From: an uncultured Eubacteriales bacterium
Lineage (GTDB): Bacteria > Bacillota > Clostridia > Oscillospirales > Oscillospiraceae
Assembly (NCBI GenBank): GCA_900544705.1
Contig: UQWH01000056.1
Coordinates: 1-12,954 of the forward strand
Direction: 5' to 3'
Length of the DNA stretch: 12,954 nucleotides
The notes under the pieces were generated by a model. That model saw only the letters and a list, made by a program, of their open reading frames with translations. It searched no databases and had not been told where the DNA came from. This document shows positions 1-5,703 of the stretch, piece after piece. Position 1 is the stretch's first letter; every line of letters begins with the position of its first letter. Position numbers and translations under genes: made by a program.

Positions 1-845
1 TCTCCCTCTATTTGGACCCCATTACAGCGAATGAGGATCAGATCACGCTGCGCACCGAGGCCGCAAACAACCTCTCCCGGCAGGAGATCCGCTGGATCGA
101 CAATCTTGCATCGCGGATGTATCCCTATACCTATCTCTACCGCTTGAGCGAGGCCGAAGCGCGTACGCAGAAGGCGCTTTCTCGCAATTATGGCGCGGAC
201 TTTGCACTTGCGCAGGCAAGCAACAAGCTCTACAGTGATTTTACCTCCGGCAAAGAGGTGACGCGCGCCGAGAGCCTGACGCGCCTGACCGCGCTGACAG
301 AATCGCTTGCACGCGGCGGCCGCATTGCAATGTACCGCCCGAATCAGTACCTCTGGCGGTATGCGGACAGATTTTTTGACCTGCCCGTGTCCAACAGCCA
401 GATCCTCTACGAATCCGACTGTGTGCCCTTCCTGCAGATCGTGCTCAGTGGCTGTGCGGAGCTGTACGGCGGCGCGATCAATACCTCGTCCTATTCCTCC
501 GAGCGCATGCTGAGGCAGATCGAGTACGGCATGGCGCCAAGCTTCGTTGTGACCGGCTGCGAGAGTCAGGAGCTCTATAATACCGCGCAGGAGTCATATT
601 TCTCCACAGGTTTTGCCGACTGGCGGGCGCAGATCGTGGAAAGCTATCAGACCGTATCCGAGGGACTTTCTTCGGTCTGGGGTCGCGCTATCGTCTCGCA
701 CCGCTGTCTGAAAAACGGTCTGATCCGCGTGGAATATGACAACGGCGTGTGCATTTTCCTCAACTATACCGACGCCTCGCTGACGGCTGAGGGTGTCAGC
801 GTGCAGCCGGGCGGCTTTACAGTCATACAGGGAGGCGCAAGATGA
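1..845 (+). CDS. DUF5696 domain-containing protein, C-terminal part (5' cut by window edge)
   Basis: The reading frame is open from base 3, so the gene starts upstream; the TTG at 12 is internal. About 280 residues remain. They look like the C-terminal end of DUF5696 proteins, large proteins of Firmicutes often found beside sugar ABC permeases. Matching points are an 'asn/leu-ala-x-x-met-tyr-pro' segment near the start, then 'YADRFFDLPVSNSQ', 'CVPFLQIVLSG', a 'MAPSFVVTG' segment, an 'FADWRAQIVESYQTV' helix, and a closing 'VEYDNGVCIFLNYTD' beta region typical of the trailing sandwich of glycoside-hydrolase-like barrels. The family has no established function that I know of; a glycan-related role is inferred from context. 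The stop shares an ATGA overlap with the permease at 842, so the two are probably co-translated. Family assignment is from remembered sequence patterns; signal peptide and catalytic half cannot be judged. Confidence 0.75.
   Translation, partial: SLYLDPITANEDQITLRTEAANNLSRQEIRWIDNLASRMYPYTYLYRLSEAEARTQKALSRNYGADFALAQASNKLYSDFTSGKEVTRAESLTRLTALTESLARGGRIAMYRPNQYLWRYADRFFDLPVSNSQILYESDCVPFLQIVLSGCAELYGGAINTSSYSSERMLRQIEYGMAPSFVVTGCESQELYNTAQESYFSTGFADWRAQIVESYQTVSEGLSSVWGRAIVSHRCLKNGLIRVEYDNGVCIFLNYTDASLTAEGVSVQPGGFTVIQGGAR
829..835 (+). promoter_or_regulatory. Shine-Dalgarno site for the first permease
   Basis: AGGGAGG lies six bases before the ATG at 842, inside the end of the DUF5696 gene. 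It fixes the permease start at the ATGA overlap and supports translational coupling. Confidence 0.7.
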
Positions 846-1726
846 AAAGAAATCAGACGAAACCGCGCCGCAGCCTGCGTCCGCGCACCCGCAGTACAAT
901 CACCGGAACGCTCTTCTTCCTGCCTTGGCTTATCGGTTTTTTCGCCATCACGGCCTATCCGCTGGTCTATTCTCTTGTCATTTGCTTCAACCAGGTACAG
1001 ATCAAGCCCGGCGCGATTGAGTTGAAGTCGGTCGGTTGGGAGTATTTCCGGCAGGCCTTCGCGGTGGACACGGAATATCCCACAAAGCTCATTTCCTCGC
1101 TGGCAAGCGTGCTGATAGGAACGCCGCTCGTCGTGGTGTTTTCCCTTGTCATCGCGCTGCTGCTGAATCGAAAATTCCGCGGCAGGACGGTCTACCGCAT
1201 CGTGTTTTTCCTGCCGGTGGTCATCATGTCCGGACCGGTGATGTCCGAGCTGATGACGGAATCCTCGGCCATGAGCATCAACATGGACATCATGGGCCTG
1301 CGCAGCATTTTAATGGAGTTGGACTACGGCTGGGCGCGGATGTTATTGACGTTTTTGAACAGCTTCGTGCGCATCCTCTGGTTCTGCGGCGTGCAGATCA
1401 TCGTATTTCTGGCCGGACTGCAAAAGGTCGACCGCAATATGTATGAGGCTGCCGCCATCGACGGTGCGACGGCATGGGAGGCATTTTGGAAGATCACGCT
1501 GCCGCATCTGCGGCCGATCATCCTGCTCAACGCGATCTATACCATCATCGAGATGGGCACGGCGGCCGACGATGCGACGAACGGCAAGATCGTCGGCGCA
1601 ATCCGTGACATTGCCCGGCCGTACAGCTATGCGGCGGTGCTTTCGTGGATCTATGCCTTCGGTTTGCTACTGCTCATTCTGCTTGCCTTCCTGCTGCTCC
1701 GGCCGAGAAAGGGGAGTTCCACATGA
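842..1726 (+). CDS. Carbohydrate ABC transporter permease (MalF/UgpA-like, CUT1)
   Basis: A 294-residue inner-membrane protein, one of the two channel subunits of an ABC sugar importer. A basic N-terminus (KRNQTKPRRSLRPRTR) precedes about six hydrophobic segments near residues 20-48, 80-108, 115-138, 166-193, 220-240 and 265-290. The EAA loop that docks on the ATPase is clear: E202-A-A-A-I-D207-G208-A, followed by 'FWKITLPHLRP'. Length is normal for the family. The start overlaps the preceding stop as ATGA and the stop overlaps the next permease in the same way (1723-1726), so this gene sits in a tight operon. The first position with a basic N-terminus fits a MalF/UgpA/LacF-type partner. Substrate cannot be read from sequence; next to GH31 isomaltosyl and glucosyl transferases, an isomaltosyl-containing oligosaccharide or cyclic tetrasaccharide is inferred. 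Confidence 0.9.
   Translation: MKRNQTKPRRSLRPRTRSTITGTLFFLPWLIGFFAITAYPLVYSLVICFNQVQIKPGAIELKSVGWEYFRQAFAVDTEYPTKLISSLASVLIGTPLVVVFSLVIALLLNRKFRGRTVYRIVFFLPVVIMSGPVMSELMTESSAMSINMDIMGLRSILMELDYGWARMLLTFLNSFVRILWFCGVQIIVFLAGLQKVDRNMYEAAAIDGATAWEAFWKITLPHLRPIILLNAIYTIIEMGTAADDATNGKIVGAIRDIARPYSYAAVLSWIYAFGLLLLILLAFLLLRPRKGSST
1711..1716 (+). promoter_or_regulatory. Shine-Dalgarno site for the second permease
   Basis: GGGGAG lies six bases before the ATG at 1723. It favours that start over an in-frame ATG at 1645, which would give a 26-residue extension overlapping the first permease and lacks such a site. Confidence 0.65.
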
Positions 1727-2661
1727 AAACAGGAAGATCCGCGTTGCGCAAGAGCGCATACTGGCTCGTCGGCAGCCACGGCAAGGATGACAGCCGTCTC
1801 GGCAGGTTCACGACCTATTTCATTCTGACGGGCATGGGGTTTGTGTTTCTGTACCCGCTTTTGTATATGCTCTCGGTCAGCTTTATGGATACGGAGGATC
1901 TCGTGGATGCCACGGTGACGTGGATCCCGACACATCTTTCCGTGGAGAGCTTTGTCAAGGCGGCAAAAACGCTGCAATTCTGGGACGGCCTGAAGGATTC
2001 GCTCATTATGACGGTCATTCCGGCGGCACTGCAAACCTTTACGCTGGCGCTTGCTGGCTACGGCCTCGCGCTCTACCGCGTGCCGGGCAAGCGTTTCTGG
2101 CTTGTGCTGGCGGTGTTCATTTTCCTGATCCCGACGCAGGTCACGATGATCCCGCGCTTTCTGCTGTTTAATTCTTACCACACCATCGGCACCATTTGGC
2201 CGGTGTATCTCATCAGTTTGTTCGGGCAGGGGGTGAAAAGCTCGGTCTTTCTGCTGATCTATTACAATTTCTTCAAATCCTATCCAAAATCCATGGACGA
2301 GGCTGCGAAGATCGACGGCGCGGGCGCGGCGACGGTGTTTTTCCGCATCGCGCTGCCTATGGCGAAGCCCGCGCTGGTGCTGACCTACCTTTTTTCCTTC
2401 ATCTGGATTTGGAACGATACGACCCAGCTCCCGCAGTATTCCACGGGTGCGGTCACGACGCTGCCCATGCACTTGCAGCAGTTCGTCGAGCGCTTCAACA
2501 AGCTCTATGCCTCCGTCGGCGTCAGCACCGGCGGCTCGCTGAATGAATCCATTCGTTTGGCCGGCACGCTTCTGACCATCCTGCCGCTGATCGTGCTGTA
2601 TTTCATTGTCCAGAGGCAGTTTGTCGAAAGCATTGAGCGCACCGGTCTGACAGGGGAGTGA
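1723..2661 (+). CDS. Carbohydrate ABC transporter permease (MalG/UgpE-like, CUT1)
   Basis: A 312-residue partner permease. It has the MalG-type layout: a cytoplasmic N-terminus, a first membrane segment around 'FILTGMGFVFLYPLLYMLSVSF', the loop 'VDATVTWIPTHLSVESFVK' that is typical of this subfamily (WiP...S.eny), and further segments. The EAA loop is well kept: E193-A-A-K-I-D198-G199-A, then 'FFRIALPMAKPAL' and 'FIWIWND'. The C-terminus 'VQRQFVESIERTGLTGE' corresponds to the usual 'QRyfv.Gi..GavKG' end but is degenerate. It overlaps the upstream permease by ATGA and is followed after one base by the GH31 lipoprotein. No ATPase gene lies beside the pair; many Firmicutes CUT1 systems share a general MsmX/MsiK ATPase encoded elsewhere, so that is the likely energy source here. 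Confidence 0.9.
   Translation: MKTGRSALRKSAYWLVGSHGKDDSRLGRFTTYFILTGMGFVFLYPLLYMLSVSFMDTEDLVDATVTWIPTHLSVESFVKAAKTLQFWDGLKDSLIMTVIPAALQTFTLALAGYGLALYRVPGKRFWLVLAVFIFLIPTQVTMIPRFLLFNSYHTIGTIWPVYLISLFGQGVKSSVFLLIYYNFFKSYPKSMDEAAKIDGAGAATVFFRIALPMAKPALVLTYLFSFIWIWNDTTQLPQYSTGAVTTLPMHLQQFVERFNKLYASVGVSTGGSLNESIRLAGTLLTILPLIVLYFIVQRQFVESIERTGLTGE
2653..2658 (+). promoter_or_regulatory. Shine-Dalgarno site for the GH31 lipoprotein
   Basis: GGGGAG lies at the very end of the second permease gene, four bases before the ATG at 2663. The stop TGA (2659-2661) lies between the site and the start, a layout expected for termination-reinitiation coupling. Confidence 0.6.
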
Positions 2662-2662
2662 C

Positions 2663-5317
2663 ATGAAAAGGCTTTTGACGCTTACTGTGCTGCTGTTCCT
2701 CCTGCTGACCGCCTGCACCACGCAGGATGCAGCGCCTGCGGCGCTGCACTCCGACGGCCTGCTGCACGAGCCATATGGCTGGGATAACCTCTACGGCAGC
2801 AAGGAGGTGCCGGAGAAGTGGTGGCAGCGCACGCCGCGCGACCCGGTCGCGGGCGAGGAGACCGAGATCGCCATCGCGGCGGGCAAGCAGCTCAAGGACT
2901 TGGATCTTTGGATCGAATGGACGAAAAACGGTCGGCGCATGGGGCCGATCGCTTGCAGCCGCCGGGCAAATTTGCAGACGGATGGCGTCGAGCGGACGCA
3001 GTATCTCGCCCGGCTTCCGGCATTGGAGCGCGGCGACGACGTGCAGTATTCCGTCTGCGCGGGCAAAAACGGTGCCGCCCAGAAGCAGCTCGGGCCGTTT
3101 TCCTTCCGCGTTTCGGCATGGGAGCGCTTCCTGCCCGGGGGCGCGCAGAGCGCCGGTGAAAAACTCACGATTTCCGGCACGGCGGGCGGCAAACGCGCCG
3201 CGCTCAGCGCGAATTTTGATGGCGGGACGCTCCACCTGCTTGTCTCCGATGCAGCGGTCGAGGGCGGAGAAGCCCTTCCGGCGGCGCTTTCGGCAGGCCG
3301 TCTGACCTTTACCGTGACGGAAAACGGCGGCTTTTCCCTTTGCAACGACGGCACGTCACTGGTCGGCGGCGCGGGCTTTGAACTGCTGACGGACGGCGCG
3401 GCGGTCCGCGCGGTGCGCTTTACGCTGGACGCGGAAAAAAGCGACCGCTTTTATGGCTTTGGCATGAAATACGACGCGCTCGACCAGCGCGGCAAGGCGG
3501 TCGACACCTACTGTGTCAACTGGTACAAGGAGCAGCGCGGCGAGACCTACACGCCGGTGCCGTATTACGTCGTGCCGGACAAATACGGCCTTTTCGTCGA
3601 TTCGACCTATTATTCCCGTTTCGATCTCTGCATGCAATCGGATGCGTCATGCGTCATCGAGGCGCGCCTGGGCGGCACGGAGGACTTTGCGCTGCCGCTG
3701 CATTTCTTCACAGGTAACAACGCGCAGATCGCCGCATCCTATGCCGAAACAGCCGGTCATGCTGCGCTTCCGCCGGTGTGGGCGTTCAGTCCGTGGATCT
3801 CCGCAAACGAATGGAACAGGCAGACGGAAATCCTCGAGCAGCTCGACGAGACGCTGGCGGAGGAAATACCAACCGGCGTGATCGTCATCGAAGCGTGGAG
3901 CGACGAACAGACATTTTATACCTTCAACGATTCCGAATTTGAGACCGTAGCGGGCGAAACCGCGCTACGCTATGAGGATTTCACCTTCACGGGCCGCTGG
4001 CCGGATCCAAAGGGCATGGTGCAGCAGCTCCACGAAAACGGCATCCGCTGCATTCTCTGGCAGATTCCGGTCCTCAAATATGACGTGCAGATGACGGCGC
4101 AGTCCATGCGCGACCAGATTTACGCAGCCGAGCAGGGCTACGTTCTGCAAACCGAGGACGGCGGCGCCTACCGTTTGCCTGCCGGCACGTGGTTCGGCAA
4201 TTCTCTGCTTTTGGACTTCACGGACCGTAAAGCAGCGGACTGGTTTCTGGAAAAGCGGCGCTATCTGATCGAGAACATCGGCATCGACGGCTTCAAGACC
4301 GACGGCGGCGAATTTGTCTGGGGGCGCAGCGTTACGGCCTCGGACGGCCGCAGGGGCAACGAGCTGCGCAACGCCTATCCGGACCTCTATGCGCAGGCGT
4401 ACTATGACTTCGGCACGGCGCTGGCGGGCGACTTCGTTACTTTCAGCCGCGCTGGCGGCAGCGGAATGCAGAAGCACCCGCTCTGCTGGGTGGGCGACCA
4501 GAATTCGGATTTCAAGGCGTTTCAGGCGGCCATCCGCGCGACGCTCAGCGCTGGACAGTCAGGCATCCCCTTTGTTGCGTGGGACATCGCGGGCTTCAGC
4601 GGCGACGTTCCCTCGGCAGAGCTTTATCAGCGCAGCGTGGCGCAGGCGGCGTTTTCGGCAGTGATGCAGGTGCATTCGGAAATTTCCGGCGACCCTCAGC
4701 CCTCGCAGGCGCGCACGCCGTGGAATATGGCACAGCGCAAAGGGGATGATGCCTGCCTGGAGACTTATCGCTACTACGCGAATCTTCGCATGAATCTGAT
4801 TCCTTACATTTATACTGAGGCCAAGTGGTCCGCCGAGACGGGTGAGCCGCTGATGCGCAGCATGGCCTATGCCTTCCCTCAGGACGGCGCAGCGGCGAAC
4901 TATGAATTTCAGTACCTGTTCGGGCGGAATCTGCTGATTGCGCCCGTGACCAGCCCGAATGCGAAGCGCGTGGAGGTCTATCTGCCCGAGGGCGGCTGGT
5001 ACGATTTCTTTACCGGCGCGCGTTATGAGAGCGGCGTGTATCAGATCCCCGTCGCGGCGAATGAGATACCGGTTTTTGTGCGCGAAGGCACCATTCTGCC
5101 GGTCAACACTGCGCAGAAGGGACAGCTTGCAAGCTATGTCGGCAATGATGCCGGAACTTATGTCAAACTGAATTATCTTGTCTTTTTGGGAAGCGGAGAA
5201 TACACATGGTATGATTATGTGAACAAAACAAGTGTCGCGGTCAAATTCGACGGTACGACACTCACCGAGAACGGTATGCCCACCGAAAATTGGACGCTGA
5301 GAGGAGAAACGCCGTGA
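2663..5317 (+). CDS. Surface lipoprotein GH31 enzyme related to 3-alpha-isomaltosyltransferase (CtsW-like or cycloalternan-degrading)
   Basis: 884 residues. A type II signal peptide ends in lipobox L15-T-A-C18, so the mature protein should be lipid-anchored to the outer face of the membrane. An N-terminal beta domain (about 30-150, with 'HEPYGWDNLYG', 'RTPRDPVAGEET', 'WIEWTKNG') and a second beta domain are shared with the CtsY-type enzyme at 5704. The GH31 barrel is at about 369-735. The nucleophile is D547 in FKTDGGE and the acid/base is D612 in CWVGDQ, 65 residues apart exactly as in the 5704 gene. A short C-terminal beta domain follows; the distal domain and CBM35 of CtsY are absent. Known relatives include CtsW (reported as CtsY-like, perhaps acting on smaller sugars), CtsY/CAFE transferases and the cycloalternan-degrading 1,3-alpha-isomaltosidase. 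I infer it acts on oligosaccharides or the cyclic tetrasaccharide at the importer; transferase versus hydrolase cannot be decided from sequence alone. GH31 membership is certain. Confidence 0.88.
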   Translation: MKRLLTLTVLLFLLLTACTTQDAAPAALHSDGLLHEPYGWDNLYGSKEVPEKWWQRTPRDPVAGEETEIAIAAGKQLKDLDLWIEWTKNGRRMGPIACSRRANLQTDGVERTQYLARLPALERGDDVQYSVCAGKNGAAQKQLGPFSFRVSAWERFLPGGAQSAGEKLTISGTAGGKRAALSANFDGGTLHLLVSDAAVEGGEALPAALSAGRLTFTVTENGGFSLCNDGTSLVGGAGFELLTDGAAVRAVRFTLDAEKSDRFYGFGMKYDALDQRGKAVDTYCVNWYKEQRGETYTPVPYYVVPDKYGLFVDSTYYSRFDLCMQSDASCVIEARLGGTEDFALPLHFFTGNNAQIAASYAETAGHAALPPVWAFSPWISANEWNRQTEILEQLDETLAEEIPTGVIVIEAWSDEQTFYTFNDSEFETVAGETALRYEDFTFTGRWPDPKGMVQQLHENGIRCILWQIPVLKYDVQMTAQSMRDQIYAAEQGYVLQTEDGGAYRLPAGTWFGNSLLLDFTDRKAADWFLEKRRYLIENIGIDGFKTDGGEFVWGRSVTASDGRRGNELRNAYPDLYAQAYYDFGTALAGDFVTFSRAGGSGMQKHPLCWVGDQNSDFKAFQAAIRATLSAGQSGIPFVAWDIAGFSGDVPSAELYQRSVAQAAFSAVMQVHSEISGDPQPSQARTPWNMAQRKGDDACLETYRYYANLRMNLIPYIYTEAKWSAETGEPLMRSMAYAFPQDGAAANYEFQYLFGRNLLIAPVTSPNAKRVEVYLPEGGWYDFFTGARYESGVYQIPVAANEIPVFVREGTILPVNTAQKGQLASYVGNDAGTYVKLNYLVFLGSGEYTWYDYVNKTSVAVKFDGTTLTENGMPTENWTLRGETP
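5301..5306 (+). promoter_or_regulatory. Shine-Dalgarno-like site before the GTG at 5314
   Basis: GAGGAG lies seven bases before a GTG that overlaps the lipoprotein stop codon (GTGA, 5314-5317). Site and spacing are as good as those of the real operon genes, which is the main support for the small ORF that follows. Confidence 0.4.
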
Positions 5318-5517
5318 CCACCGGGAGGGAGCCGCATCTGCATCCTTCCGCCGCTGCTTGCAGGCGGTATTTACGCTTGGGGCATCGGAGAACGTATCAA
5401 TACAAGGAAGCACAATGGGAGAACGCAAAAAACATCGCTGACCGCGCGGCGTGGCTTGAGCGGATCAAAGCGCCTGCGCTGTGCGATGTCAGAAAAGGGC
5501 TGCTGAAAGAGCAGTAG
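5314..5517 (+). CDS. Hypothetical small ORF, 67 residues (possibly a broken gene)
   Basis: Starts with GTG in a GTGA overlap with the lipoprotein stop, the same junction style as the genes upstream, and has a good Shine-Dalgarno (5301-5306). It ends at TAG 5515-5517. The N-terminal half is arginine- and histidine-rich and looks like out-of-frame sequence, whereas residues from about 33 onward ('EAQWENAKNIADRAAWLE', then 'RIKAPALCDVRKGLLKEQ') look like a natural helical protein. In the +1 frame over 5342-5407 a hydrophobic stretch ('LPPLLAGGIYAWGIGERI') looks equally natural. A small membrane protein broken by a frameshift would explain both. I recognise no family and it may be non-coding. Confidence 0.3.
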   Translation: MTTGREPHLHPSAAACRRYLRLGHRRTYQYKEAQWENAKNIADRAAWLERIKAPALCDVRKGLLKEQ

Positions 5518-5526
5518 AAACTCCCG

Positions 5527-5557
5527 GGGGAGCGCTGACCCACAATCGGCGCTTCCC
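5527..5557 (+). promoter_or_regulatory. Strong RNA hairpin in the leader of the secreted enzyme genes
   Basis: Arms 5527-5538 and 5546-5557 pair over 12 consecutive positions (10 Watson-Crick and 2 G-U), with a seven-base loop CCCACAA. It is followed by AAACCACAG, not by a run of T, so it is not an intrinsic terminator. It could stabilise or separate the 3' end of the upstream message, or be part of a leader RNA controlling the two downstream genes. No known riboswitch core was recognised. Confidence 0.45.
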
Positions 5558-5618
5558 AAACCACAGCGAACCGAAAGAGAGAGAAAGGCTGCTTGGTGCG
5601 AGGAACGACGCGCGGAAG

Positions 5619-5699
5619 AAAGGAGGTTTTTTGCAAGCCGCGCAAACTGTACGGAAAACGGATTGTGTATCATTGAATGCAACCAAAGAAAGGCGGTAA
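5619..5699 (+). other. Perfect Shine-Dalgarno with a 22-codon TTG leader ORF
   Basis: AAAGGAGG (5619-5626) is the best ribosome-binding match in the gap, yet no ATG follows it at usable distance. A TTG at 5631 opens a 22-residue frame (LQAAQTVRKTD...NATKERR) closed by TAA at 5697-5699, which touches the Shine-Dalgarno of the gene at 5704. It could be a translated leader peptide coupled to that gene, a standby ribosome site, or chance. The four-base spacing is short, which lowers confidence. Confidence 0.25.
5689..5696 (+). promoter_or_regulatory. Shine-Dalgarno site that sets the start of the isomaltosyltransferase gene
   Basis: AAAGGCGG, one mismatch from consensus, lies seven bases before the ATG at 5704. 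An in-frame ATG at 5677 has no such site and would put nine polar, lysine-rich residues before the signal peptide, so 5704 is preferred. Confidence 0.6.
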
Positions 5700-5703
5700 A
5701 GCA

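Larger units (their letters stand above)
5318..5703 (+). other. 386-base gap between the transport/lipoprotein genes and the secreted enzyme genes
   Basis: The only sizeable break in the cluster. It holds the weak small ORF (5314-5517), a small hairpin at 5348-5367 with a CTTG loop, the strong hairpin at 5527-5557, a weaker hairpin around 5598-5615, a perfect Shine-Dalgarno at 5619-5626 with a TTG mini-ORF, and the start region of the gene at 5704. No U-tract terminator is visible. I found no convincing -35/-10 pair and no catabolite-responsive (cre) site by eye. Confidence 0.6.

Noticed and set aside
1645..1722. Upstream in-frame ATG for the second permease
   Set aside because: It would overlap the first permease by 82 bases and has no ribosome site; the ATG at 1723 has GGGGAG and the ATGA overlap.
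1651..2721. Minus-strand open frame of 356 codons opposite the second permease
   Set aside because: Arginine/histidine/glutamine-rich translation with no domain; the plus-strand permease has a clear EAA loop and operon junctions.
5348..5367. Hairpin after the lipoprotein gene as an intrinsic terminator
   Set aside because: Seven pairs interrupted by a two-base bulge and followed by TATTTACG, not a T run; too weak to call.
5318..5703. T-box, guanidine or other known riboswitch in the gap
   Set aside because: I compared the segment with remembered cores (T-box GGGTGG-ACCGCG, ykkC types) and found no adequate match.
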